Below, piece by piece: positions 29,824-41,094 of a stretch of DNA of 64,000 nucleotides; within the stretch, counting starts at the first letter, position 1; each line of letters opens with the position of its first letter. Source of the stretch: Cordia subcordata (lineage: Eukaryota > Streptophyta > Magnoliopsida > Boraginales > Cordiaceae). A program made the position numbers and the translations under genes. The notes under the pieces were generated by a model. The model had not been told where the DNA came from, did not search any database, and saw only the letters and a program-made list of their open reading frames with translations. Location of the stretch: contig JAPTOF010000010.1 in assembly GCA_028554755.1 (NCBI GenBank), positions 13,898,501 through 13,962,500 of the forward strand, read 5' to 3'.

Positions 29824-32800
29824 TGCTGACAGTGATAAGGAGAACTCGAGTAGTACCGGGGATGTTTTGACTTTGAGTGCATCACAGTGGCATAATCAAT
29901 GGATTCTTGATACTGGTGCAACGTTCTATATGTGTCCTAGGCGTGACTGATTCTCTTCTTATTCCAAAAGAGAAGGGAAAGTCTTTCTAGGCAATGATCT
30001 TTTGTTGAATGTGGAGGGAATGGGCATCGTAAATATCAAGATGTTTTATGGTATTACAAGATCTCTCGAGTATTGGCATGTACTGGAACTGAAGAAAAAC
30101 TTGATTTCTCTTGGACGTTTGGATTCTCATGGGTACAAATTCCGAAGTGAGAATGGTGTTTTAAAGGTGACCAAAGGTGCAATTGTGCTCTTGAAGGGGA
30201 ACTTGACTAGCGACATATATGTTCTTCAAGGTAGTACGGTTACAGGTATTGCAGCTGTTGCATCCGAGGAGAGTGATAATGACACCACGCAGTTATGGCA
30301 CAAAAGGTTAGGCCATATGAGCGAGAGGGGCTGACCGAGCTAAGCAAGAGGGATTTTCTTTGTAGGCAAAGAACGGGAAAGCTTGAATTCTGCAAGCATT
30401 GTATTTTTGGAAAGCAAACCAAGGTGAAGTTCAGCAAGGGGCAGAGAATACCAAAGGTACACTTGATTACATTCATTCTTACCTTTGAGGTCTTAATAAA
30501 GTTCCTTCCAAGAAAGGTGCCAGGTATTATATTACTTTTATTGATGCACACTCTCGGATGGTGTGGGTATACTTCTTGAAAACTAAAGATGAGGCATTTC
30601 CAACATTTGTCGAGTGGAAGACGTTGATTGAAAAGCAGACTGGTAAACAGATCAAGCGTCTTAAGACTGACAATGGATTGGAATACTGCAATAAAGAGTT
30701 TGATGAGTTCTATAGGAAACATGGCATTGTGAGATACCGCACATATATAGGGACACTACAACAGAATGGAGTTGCAGAACGTATAAATAGAACTCTGGTA
30801 GAGAGAGCTCGTTGTATGTTCTCCCATTCTGGCTTGAGTCAAGACTTTTGGGCTGAAGTTGTTAATACGACATGCTACTTGGTGAATAGGTCTCCATCCA
30901 AAGCTATTGAATTGAAAATTCCTTTTGAGTTATGGTCCGATAAGCCCACTTACTACTCCGAATTGAGGGTGTTCGGTTGCCCTGAATACGCTCACGTAAA
31001 TGATGGCAAGTTGGAGCTGAGGGGAAAGAAATGCACATTCCTAGGGTATGCGTCCGAAAGGAAAGGTTACAGATTGTGGTGCACAGATCCAAAGTCCCCA
31101 GGTTTCCTCGTCAGCAGGGATGTCACATTCAATGAATCTGCTTCATTAAACCAAGAAAGGAGAAAGCGGTAGCTGGTTTAGACCACGGTGTCAAAGAGCA
31201 GGTGGAGGTATTTGCTGATGTTCCAAATGTTCCATCTAGCAATAGTAGCAATCCAATTCAGCCGACTCTACCAATTGAGATGTATGATCAAAATATCCTT
31301 GAATAATAGAAGTACAGCATTGCTACTGGGCGAGAAAGGAGACAAATTAGAGAGCCTCAAAGGTATGGATACGCTGATCTTGTTGCTTATGCTTTAACTG
31401 TTGCCAAAACAATTGAAGGATATAAGCTGAATTTGTACAAAGAGGCTATATCTAGAAAAGATTCTGTTGAGCGGATAGGTGCCATGAGTAAGGAGATTGA
31501 GTCTCTTCAGAAGAAGTAAACAGAGGAGCTTGTTGAATTGCCTCAGGGACAATGAGTTGTCGGTTGCAAATGGGTTTACAAGAAAAAGGAAGGTATTCCA
31601 GGGGTTGAAGGTTCTCTGTACAAGGCGCGATTGGTGGTAAAAGGGTAAACACAAAGGAAGGGTGTTGACTTCAACGAAGTGTAAAGCATACTTCTATCAG
31701 GATTTTGCTTGCCTTGGTTGCTCTTCATGACTTAGAGCTTGAGCAGCTAGATGTGAAAATGGCGTTTTTGCATGGTGATCTTAAAAAGCAGATTTACATG
31801 AGTCAACCGGAGGGGTATGTAGTTCCTGGTAAGGAAAACCATGTTTGCAAACTGAAGAAGTCCTTGTATGGGTTGAAATAATCACCTCGGCAATGGTACA
31901 AGAGATTTGACACATTCATGGTAGACGCTAGATACACAAGGAGTGTCTATGACAATTGTGTGTATCTCAAGAAGCTTCCAGATGGTTCATTTGTATACTT
32001 GCTGTTATTTGTCGATGATATGCTTATTGCTGCTAAAAGCATGTCTGCCATTGACAAATTAAAGAAGCAGCTGGGTGATGAGTTTGAGATGAAGGATCTT
32101 GGAGCAGCGAAGAAGATTCTTGGCATAGAGATTCGCAGGGATAGAAACACTAGGAAGCTGTTATTCTCTCAATAGAGTTATATTGAAAAGGTGCTGGAGC
32201 GTTTTGGGATACATAAAGCTAAGCTTGTGAGTGTGCCGCTTGCTGCTCAGTTTAAGTTGTTTGCAAATTTGTCACCTACAACCGAGGAGGAGGTGGAGCA
32301 TATGTCTCATGTTCCATACTCGAGTGCTGTCGGTAGCTTGATGTATGCTATGGTGTGCACTCGTCCTGACATTTCACGTGCAGTTAGTGTTGTGAGCAGG
32401 TATATGGCATTGCCTAGGAAAGCACACTGGGAAGCAGTGAAATGGATAATAAGATATTTGCATGGCACTGCGAGTGTAGGTTTGTTGTTTAGCAAGATGA
32501 CTGGAGATTGCGTGAGGTTGATGGGTTATTATGACTTAGACTTTACGGGTGACCTTGATGAGAGAAGATTTCTGACAGGTTTGTTTACGCTCTCTGAATG
32601 TGTTATCAGTTGGAAAGTGACATTACAATCTACTGAGGCGGAATACATGGCAATTGCAGAAGCTGTGAAGGAGGCCGTGTGGGTACAAGGCCTGGTTCGC
32701 GATCTTGGACTGCAGCAAGATACAAGTACAGTCTTTTGTAATAGCTAGAGTGCAATTCTTCTGACGAAGAATCAAATATATCATGAGAGGACTAAACACA

Positions 32801-32966
32801 TTGATATCAGATATCACTTTATCAAAGATGTTATATCACAAGAGATCATATCGGTGCAGAAGATATCTATCCATGAGAATCCAGGAGATATGATGACCAA
32901 GATGGTTCCAGTCAGCAAGTTCAAGCATTGCTTGGAGTTGGTTGCTATTTGCAGTGCAGAGCATTG
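29824..32966 (+). pseudogene. pol of the Tork-type element (PR-IN-RT-RH)
   Basis: The protease active site ILDTGAT is intact (about 29910), followed by a TGA in the next motif (29948). Integrase: LWHKRLGHMSERG with CKHCIFGKQTKVKFS; a frameshifted core; TDNGLEY (second Asp, about 30665) and QQNGVAERINRTL with the catalytic Glu (about 30760-30800). RT: LDVKMAFLHGDL (about 31750), LYGLK then TAA instead of Gln (31879), FVDDMLIAAKSM (about 32008-32043), TAG at 32174. RNase H: TRPDISRAVSVVSRYM, STEAEYMAIAEAVKEAVW (32629-32680), TAG at 32746, and the terminal part to a stop at 32966. About ten lesions in all; the catalytic residues that can be checked are mostly retained. Confidence 0.9.
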
Positions 32967-33023
32967 AGCCCTTAGGGCCAGTTAGCAGTGGGGACGATGG
33001 TGTGTTGATTGGAGCAAATACTT

Positions 33024-33370
33024 GCCAAGGTGGAGATTTGTTGAATGTGGTCCGTATTCTTGGGCAACAAGAATAGCAAATTACCTTGTGTGCATATTAC
33101 CTTATAGCTTGTTACCTTTGCTAGCACATAATTAATTAGTTGCCTTTTCTGCTTAATAGGTTTTAGGAAACCTTTGCACTATAAATATGTGGCAATACTC
33201 ATTATATTAGGAGTGTGAGAGAAACCAAAGAGTAAGCCTTGTAGTATTCGCTGATCGATAATAAATTATTCTCCGCTGCCCGTTGACGTAAGCTTTAAGG
33301 CCGAACCACGTAATTCTCTTGTGTCCGTTTTCTTCTCATATTCTTCGTGTTTGCATGTTTTTCCCCAACA
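33024..33370 (+). repeat. Polypurine tract and 3' LTR of the Tork-type element
   Basis: Purine tract AAGGTGGAGATT (33027-33038), then the LTR 33039-33370 (332 bp) from TGTTGAATG to CCCAACA. It carries GGCCGAACCAC at 33299-33309, in the block missing from the 5' LTR. Confidence 0.9.
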
Positions 33371-33375
33371 TAATA

Positions 33376-34681
33376 TCTCTAGTCAATAGTACAAAATACT
33401 AAATAATTGAATGAGATTCGAATTTAATATAAATTCCCAACTCTTTTCATAAACCTATCTTAACGCGTTGTGGTGGAGCAACATGAATATATCTTGTACA
33501 ATAAAAATATTTAGATTGATATTTTTCTCGACCAATATGGAGTAATTATTGATAAACAGTTGGTCCTTTTTCATAAGTGTTACAATATATTACATAATAT
33601 GTTCTCAAATAAAATTAGGCAACTTCATTATCATACATGATGATCTACGATACACTCTTAAGCATTTAATGAAAGATTGCACTAAACCAATACATGTACC
33701 CTGAATTCGTATAGACATTTAGACAATTTAACGTCTTTAATTGGGGCTTACCTAGTAAGAGGATGTCTGTCTTGACTTTTAAGCTAGTCAAACTTGCTTA
33801 AACCCCAATTTAAGTTGGTAGACATGTTTGTTTTAATAATAAAAGTGCTTTTTTTAAATGGTGTTAAATAGAAACTAAAAAGCTCTTAATCGCCAGCTTT
33901 TGCTTTTTATAGTTTGAGCCTGTTTGGCTTTGAGGTTCAGCAAGGAAAAAAAAAGTTGGTTTTGCACAAAAATAGGTCCATGGTATGTTTGGTTATAGAT
34001 AAAACTAAGTTTTTAGTGACCCAAAACCCAAAATGGAGTTTTAAAAAAGCATCAATTATGCTACTTTTTCTCAAACAGCATTTTGCAAACAGTAGATTTA
34101 TGTATATACTTTATTAATTATAACTATTATAACATACTCATTTATAATTACATATTAAACATGTTATTCAAATAAAATTAAAAATTTTAAAATTTTAAAA
34201 AGTTTAAAAGTTTAAAAAATAAAAATATAAAACAATTTAAATATTTTATTTAATTATTGAAGATCTCTCATAAAAATATTATTAGTATTGAAAACAATTA
34301 AATTTTAAAAGACATGCTTACATTTCACTCTCACATAGAATGTAAAAATTAACTATTAATAATAAAAAAAATGCTAAAAGCATGCATTTTTTCGAACGTG
34401 GCAGGAGATTTACTCTAGTTAAGGGTAAAAGTGTGGTCCTAGCAATATGTGACGTAATTGGGATGTCACAGGATATAGTTGTTTAGGATAGAAATAGAAA
34501 AAACTACTAATTAATTATTTTTATATAATTTTATATTTCAGCAAAAATTAATTAGATAAAATAGCTAAAAATAGTTAAAATGTAACTATGAATTCCTTTT
34601 ATTTTTATGACATATATTAACAATCATACTTACATAAAATCTCTTGTACGAGTATAATATTACCATTGTATAAGATCTCTA
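33376..34681. other. Non-coding AT-rich spacer
   Basis: No gene seen. The segment around 33915-34100 (AGCCTGTTTGGCTTTGAGG start, CAAACAGCATTTTGC end) resembles plant hAT-type MITE remnants but without clear target duplications. Confidence 0.5.
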
Positions 34682-34701
34682 TCTCTACTAATATAAAATA
34701 A
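34682..34701 (+). other. Helitron 5' terminus
   Basis: TCTCTACTAATATAAAATAA, next to host A at 34681. TC at the extreme end and the TCTCTACTA wording are diagnostic. Confidence 0.88.
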
Positions 34702-35159
34702 TGACTTCTTTTGTGTACTATCCGTTCATGGCTCTCATCCGTAAATGAATAATACCCAAAAAAATAACAATGTTACAAAAAAAATTTAAAAAAAAGACAT
34801 GATTATCAATAAAAATCTATATAATATTTGTAATAATAAATTTGTAATTTTTAAGTTTATCAAGACATAATTATAATTTTATATTTAATCATTTTCTTTT
34901 GTTTTTCCTCCCCTAGCAAAATTATTTGTTCTTTCTTTTCTATTTCTTTGTTAATCACATCTTTCAACTTTTATCTAGCTTAAAAATTGGTTTGAATTTT
35001 TAATATTTTGAGTTTTGTGATAAAAAAAAATGATCAAGTATTAAAAGTCATAAAACTCAAATTAGATTACGAGAATTAGTTTGAGTTTTTGAGTTCAAAT
35101 TTTTAAATTTTTATTATTAAAATCAAGAAAACTATTCGATTAGATAAGTTTATATCTAT

Positions 35160-35535
35160 TCTATCTTTTCCAAATCCTGATACCATGCACCAGATGTATA
35201 GTGAGCAGTGTACACCTCTTTGCGCGTTCACTATACATGCCCATGAACAGTATGCATATTCATCATTTTTATACTATATGTTTACAACTTTTATTCTATA
35301 GGTTCACAATTTTAATTATTTACAGAACTCAAATTATTTGTTTATAAAATTTAATTATTTACAATTTTTATAGTATACGTTCATAACCAAACATATGTTG
35401 ATAGATCACAAGTTGTGAGTTGCTCATTGTTAAAAATTTACAAATTATGTATGTGTTCACAACTCATGAACTGTGTATTTACAACTCATTTCCAACATGT
35501 TCACAACTACCGTATATAGGTTCATAACTTGAAAT
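35160..35535. repeat. Interspersed TTCACAACT / TTTACAA motifs near the Helitron 5' end
   Basis: About ten imperfect copies of a GTTCACAACT-like unit (for example TGTTCACAACTCATGAA, then TGTTCACAACTACC) lie in 370 bp. Spacing is irregular, so this is a decayed minisatellite or a cluster of short motifs. No gene seen. Confidence 0.5.
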
Positions 35536-35665
35536 CTCAACCGGTAATGCTAGGCACCATCTTCTTCTTTTATTTTTTTTTAATCTTTTATACCAGGTAT
35601 CTACATGGAAAGAAAAGATATATGTAAAAAGTCTTCCAATTACGTTTTGATTCTTCTTGATATGT

Positions 35666-36868
35666 TGTTGGCTTAATACTAATTTTATATTGTTTTGATA
35701 ATGCAAATTATAAGTTAATGAATTGCTAATTGTACTTTGAGCTTGTGGAGCATTTTCCTAATTTAGGTGGTTGAAAATGAGCCATGATTAAGAGTATAAG
35801 AAGAATTCATCAAAAATGACTTAAATTATTCAAGACAAGAAAAGTTTAAGATAGAAGAAAAATGCTGTGAAGTCATAAGAAGGAGATGACGTGACATAAG
35901 GGGTACTAGCTCGTGTGCTCTCTTGTAAATGCTTTGAAGTAGTCTTTTATAGCTCAGTCATGATTTCATTGCTTTGCATTCGTCTATCACCTTTTTTAAA
36001 TTTGGGTATAACATTCGTCTATCTTGATTGGAAAATTCAAACTACTTATAAAATCCCTTGTTTTGTCTTCAAAAGGCTTTACAATCCTCTTAAAGTGTTT
36101 TCCAACTTGTCTCATTGCCTTAGAGTCAAAGAGAATTACAAAGGCCGGCCAACCAGCCTAGAGATCAACCTTAGTTAGTAAGTTTGGGAAACAAGGCCAG
36201 TCGCACCCCTGGTCTACCGACCCTGGTTCTACAGCACTAAATGTCCTAGCCGTTTACATCCGTTGCAGCCACTTTTCTTCCCTAATTCCTTGCCCTAACT
36301 CAAAAATTCTCTTTAAATACACTTCAATAGCATTGAATATTATCATCAGAGCTTAAAAAATCTCTTCATCATCATTTATTGCTTATAAATCTTGAGCTAT
36401 AAGTTGCTATACTCTTCAAGCATTCAAGAGCAATCCTTTACTATACTTGCTTGTTGAAGCCTTACACTATATTTCTTAATTATTCCTCAAATTCATTGTA
36501 ATGCACACACAATAGCTAGGAAATCTTCAAATATTAACTCATTGAGCTGAATTTTAGTGTGGGAAAATTCTAAAGAGTAAGGATTCTTGGGTTCTTTGAA
36601 GATTGGCTTTAAAGGGTTGTATTGCTTGGTTTGTGCTTCACCAAGTATTAAAAAAGCATCCATATTGAAGGTGTTGAAGTCCTAAGGGGAGAATCCTTAG
36701 ACGGTGCACGTAGGTAAGGCCGAACCACCTAAAAATTACATTACTTGCTATTGTTGATTGCTTGGTGTTTGTGTAATTGTCTAAAAGAATTCTTAGTATT
36801 ACCTGAAAAATTTTTTACTGCGAAAATCATTCAATATCTTAATTCCCCCCAAGATATTTGCACCTACA
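35666..36868 (+). repeat. Solo Sirevirus LTR inside the Helitron
   Basis: 1203 bp, starts TGTTGGCTT and ends CACCTACA. The 5-bp duplication TATGT lies at 35661-35665 and 36869-36873. It shares with element B's 3' LTR the GACATAAGGGGTA block (35893 onward) and a CTTAATTCCCCCC end. It carries GGCCGAACCAC at 36718-36728. No internal sequence remains. It is plus orientation, so it could in principle still promote transcription toward the Helitron genes. Confidence 0.9.
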
Positions 36869-37385
36869 TATGTGTTTTTTCATTTACCCATATTCTCTCC
36901 TTTTTCTGTTTCTTTCCCAAATATTGAATCCCTAATCTTGCTTTATGCTTTGCAATGTATCTTTACCTTGCTATGTCTGCGTTTCAAGTTATTAATATCA
37001 TTTTGACTTTCCTGGATGAAATTAGATTTGTTGGGCACCAATTTCTGATGATTTTCAAGATGGGTTTTATTCTTGCCTATATAAACATGTTTATACTTTC
37101 TTTTTCGCTATTCTTGTTCTTCGTCTTCAATCTCTAGGTGTGAATCTATACTTTATTATTTCTCTTCGTCTTCGTTCTTTATTTATGATTTTATGTTCCT
37201 GTGATATTATGTATTAACAGTATATACTCTGTTCATGTACTGTATTCATGAGTTTTTGATTTTGGGTTCCGATCTTCATGTGTTTAATTCATATGCATGT
37301 GTTCAATTTAGGTGTATAAACTTCTAATCATTGATGAACATATATTTATTCCACTCTTTTTTGGTACTGATATTGACTGATTAGG

Positions 37386-37665
37386 ATGAATTTTTGTTGT
37401 TTTTGTCTTTTTTTAAATTTTATTTCTACATATTTGTTCAAATTTAAGTGTTCGTTTATGATTTTTAACCTTCTAATCTGTTTTCTTTTTTTAATTTTAT
37501 TTCGACATATTGATGAACATATTTATTCAACTCTTAGTATATTGTTATTGCCATTGATATGGACTGATTACGGTGGCTTTTTGTTGTTTTTATTTCTTTT
37601 TTTACTATATTTAAACAGATTTTGCTTATGATATGGACCATTTTCTATTTGTCTTTGGTGAATAT
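37386..37665 (+). repeat. Helitron internal direct repeat, copy 1
   Basis: Similar to 39705-39975: both contain TTTAATTTTATTTC, ACATATTGATGAACATATT, TTATTCAA, then TTGTTATTGC and TTGATATGG in the same order. The copies are about 2.3 kb apart and diverged. The RPA-like gene fragment lies between them. Confidence 0.7.
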
Positions 37666-37877
37666 GAGATTTTTTCATAATTAATAGATTAAATCTGTTA
37701 ATGCTTTTTTCTTATATAGTCAGATTATTTGGGTTTTTGTGGTATACTACAATCTTTAGTGTATATAGACAGATTACTTTTTGTCTTATATAGTCAGATT
37801 AAATGTGTTAATGCTTTTATCTTATGCAATCAGATTACTTGAGTTTTTGTTGTATAATACAATATTTAGTGTACATA

Positions 37878-37946
37878 GGCAGATTACTTTTTATCGTATG
37901 TAGGCAGATTACTTTTTATCGTATGTAGGCAGATTACTTTTTATCT
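37878..37946. repeat. 25-bp tandem repeat in the Helitron
   Basis: Nearly three perfect copies of a 25-bp unit (AGGCAGATTACTTTTTATCG plus GTATGT-type end), with looser relatives (AGACAGATTACTTTTTGTC, AGTCAGATTA) from about 37715 on. Non-coding. Confidence 0.85.
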
Positions 37947-38295
37947 TTAGTGTATATAGACAAATCATGGTGGCTTTTTGTTGTTTATAAACTTATATGT
38001 TTGAATTATGTTTTTCATGTTTATACTTACATGGACATATTGGATTTTTTTGTGCCTATTCATTTAGATTTGTTTCCTCAATAATTTTATTCTTATCCCT
38101 TTTTCAGTGAACATACATTCAATCAAGTAAGTATTCACACCATGTTGTGATTCTTATCATGTTATAATTAAAGTTTCATCTTACCATGTTATAATTCTTA
38201 TCATGTTATCCATTTAAATATTTTTTTCAACATAAAATTTTTAAATTAGCTTAAGATCTATCGTTTTTGTAGTGTAAACATATTATCCATTTGAA

Positions 38296-38890
38296 TCTTG
38301 GTGAGAGTTCGTCCTCCCATAGGATTAGCCAACTAACTAATGACAATAATGTTCCTGATGAGTCTATTTTTTAATCCCGCGACAAATACAAGTCTATTTA
38401 TGAAATTCTAAATTTGGAATAGGTAAATTTTAGTTATTTAAATCTATTGTGCTATTATTAATACTATAAATGTCATTTGTACTCAAACGTGATGTTAATC
38501 ATTAAAACTTAACATAAATGTCATTATTATTAGTGTTATTCTGGATGTGGCAAATGTCAAAAAAAAAAAAAAAAAAGGTTTTTCAAAAGAAAGGAAAATT
38601 CTGGTGTGATAAATGCAAAACATTTGCTCGAAAAATGTTGCTTCTAGGTGGTATTGTGTATCATTTTTAAATGATTGCATTCAATTTAACAGTTAATGTC
38701 ACTGTTTTATAATAATATTACATGTGTAAACTTTATTGTATGTTTTCTCATTATCTTGCTGATATAGAATTCAATTAATGGTGTCAGACAATAGTGGGGT
38801 GATTACATTTGTTGTGTTTGACAAGAAAGCTTCAAATTTTTTAAGGATATCTGCTGCGGATTTGAAGAAAAAAATTATATTGTGGTTTAA
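38296..38890 (+). pseudogene. RPA-like (replication protein A large-subunit type) zinc ribbon and OB-fold fragment
   Basis: Three pieces on the plus strand. First, a spacer/helix part (ISQLTNDNNV, then KYKSIYEILNLE). Second, a four-Cys zinc ribbon, CGKC with CDKC about 20 residues later (38535-38620). Third, an OB-fold strand segment SDNSGVITFVVFDKKAS followed by SAADL (38780-38865). This order is that of the C-terminal DNA-binding part of RPA70 and of the RPA-like proteins carried by plant Helitrons, which are thought to coat single-stranded DNA during transposition. An A-run in the ribbon loop, a stop before the ribbon and loss of clear splice sites mark it as a pseudogene. No N-terminal OB-folds recognised upstream. 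Confidence 0.7.
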
Positions 38891-39704
38891 TTTTTTTTTA
38901 ACAATTATTTATCACATGCTACATTGCTTTATTGCTTATGTTAAAATATTTTAAATGGTTAATTTATTTTTATTTTATAAGAGCACCACCCCTGTGAAAA
39001 GGTGTCATTCATTGTCAAGTTGTGCTAATTTAGAAAATTTTATGACGTAAAATATAGAGCTCAAAGGAAAAGGCCCATTATTAAAAAACTTTGATCTGGG
39101 AAAATCATGAAATCCAAAATGACAAAGTTTTAATAATGGACCATAAAGCATGGCCCAATAAGATAAGTATTTAGTGGTATAGCCCATCTTCACTAATATA
39201 TATTTATTTCAAAAGAAGAAACCCTAAGCCTCTTTGCTCTCAGGCGCCATTTTTGCTCATTTTTTTGCTAATGTAATGTGTTGGCTCATCTTCTAGATTT
39301 TTCTTATACAATGTTCGTGTTGTCTTGCTAATTCATTTGGTTTTTTGTCTTACGTTTTCATAATTTTCGTATTGAACTATTTTCAAGAATTTATATTTAA
39401 TCTGGTATCAAATTTTTCTTATATTTTTCATGTAATTTGTAAATGTATTGTATAATTTTTTTTCAATTGTTCTTAAGTTTTAAGTTTACTTTAAAATCAA
39501 AAACCCAATCCCTTTATGCTATAGTGCTGATCTGGAACAATTTCATCATCTTTCTTATTTGTTGTTCATGTTACGTTGCTAATGCATCCAAAGAGAAACA
39601 TTCATCCAGCTCATATTCTCTTTTTTTTTTTTTTTAACACATCAGCTTTATCAGTTAATGGGTATATGGAAAGTCTTCTTATTATGTTCTGATATTGACA
39701 GATT

Positions 39705-39975
39705 AGGATTTTTTTTTGTTGTTTTTGTTGTTTTTTTAATTTTATTTTGACGTATTTGTTCTAATTTATGTGTTTGTTTATGGGTTTTAACCTTCTTATT
39801 TAACCTTCTAATGTGTCCTTTTTTTTAATTTTATTTCAACATATTGATGAACATATTTATTCAATTATTAGTAAATCGTTATTGCTATTGATATGGCGAG
39901 ATTACTGTCTTTCCATTTATTTATTTATTTATTTACTTTATTTCCATAGATTTTGCTTTTCATGTGGACTATTTT
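39705..39975 (+). repeat. Helitron internal direct repeat, copy 2
   Basis: Second copy of the 37386-37665 sequence. It contains a short (TTTA)n-like tract at 39916-39938 and a run of T before it. Confidence 0.7.
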
Positions 39976-40803
39976 CTATTTGTTTTTCAGTGAATACACA
40001 TTCATAACGTAATTATGCATTTGTGTTATGCCTTCAACGATGATAACACATTTACTTTTGGGGAATACACTTATTATAAATTCGATTTGTTATTATTAGG
40101 ATAGTCATTGTTGTCTCATGTAACAAATTAAGAGCGTTTTACATGTTATATATTTGATTATAAAATTGTTTAATTTATTATTTTTAGCTTCAAATTACGT
40201 TATACATTACTTTTTCACTATATCTCAGTTTAAATATCTACATGTTTTTCATTTTTTTTAATCATGTTCGAGTTATTGATAATGATTATATGATTTTCTG
40301 TAAATTCAACTTTCAAATGTCATTTTTTTCTTATTATATTCCAGTTATGAATACGTTCATTATATGATTTTTCTTTAAATTCAACTTTCAAATTTAAAGG
40401 ATTTTCATATGAGACAATTGTAATGATCTTAATTTAGACTTATGGCGCTCTTATAAGAAATTAATATGGCACGTGAATGCTTGCTGAGAAGGCAATAATT
40501 GACCATATTATGATGAATTATCATTACGGTAGAATAAAATTTCTTTGCCATTTCCAGTTGCATGACATCAATATTTTTTTTAGAAAATATTAACTTATCT
40601 TTAAAGTTAAATGTTGTCATGGTATCTCAAATAATTAATTGCAATATAATATGGTAAATAATACTAAATGGTTCATGAATTTTATTTTAAGGCTTAATAT
40701 TACTTTGTTAAACATAATTTGTTTGCATTTAATATTGAAAATTATATTATATATTTTTAACTTAAACATATGATATTTAATTCTCATCGTAGATTAATTT
40801 TGT

Positions 40804-41051
40804 AGGATTGTTTGTTAATAGATCTCAAAGATAAAAGGAATGCCCATCAAATGAGGAAGATGATTAATCAAGCAAAACGGCATAATGGTTTATTTATGCC
40901 CATCGTTGATGCAAATTCAATTTTTCTTAAATATATTTATTTCATAGAAAATTTATTATATGTAGGTTTATCACAATTTAACACAATTGGAGGTGTGCAT
41001 CCAACATTAACAAATGTTGAGAACAAATTACTCTTCACTGAATTCATTTAA
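40804..41051 (+). other. Unrecognised open segment in the Helitron
   Basis: About 80 codons, LIDLKDKRNAHQMRKMINQA and so on, ending TEFI and a stop. It has a balanced, protein-like composition, unlike its AT-rich surroundings. It lies between the RPA-like fragment and the LINE insertion, so it could be an exon of either Helitron gene or captured host sequence. I do not recognise it. Confidence 0.35.
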
Positions 41052-41094
41052 TGCAAATTATAATATGTCAAATTATGTATTAAATAGCTCAAAC

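Larger units (their letters stand above)
28305..33370 (+). mobile_element. Full-length Tork/Tnt1-type Ty1/copia element, inactivated
   Basis: 5066 bp: 5' LTR 28305-28612, primer-binding site, gag, PR-IN-RT-RH, polypurine tract, 3' LTR 33039-33370. The 5-bp duplication TAATA is at 28300-28304 and 33371-33375. Gene order and wording (gag EIEKFDKRMSFSLW, knuckle CFECGEKGHIKKEC, RT FVDDMLIAA, RNase H STEAEYMAI) fit the Tork/Tnt1 branch. Multiple stops and frameshifts destroy the polyprotein. It is transcriptionally divergent from the reductase gene, whose ATG is about 510 bp away. Confidence 0.93.

Noticed and set aside
37878..37946. Evenly spaced short repeats suggesting a CRISPR-like array
   Set aside because: The units are contiguous tandem copies with no spacers, in a plant Helitron.
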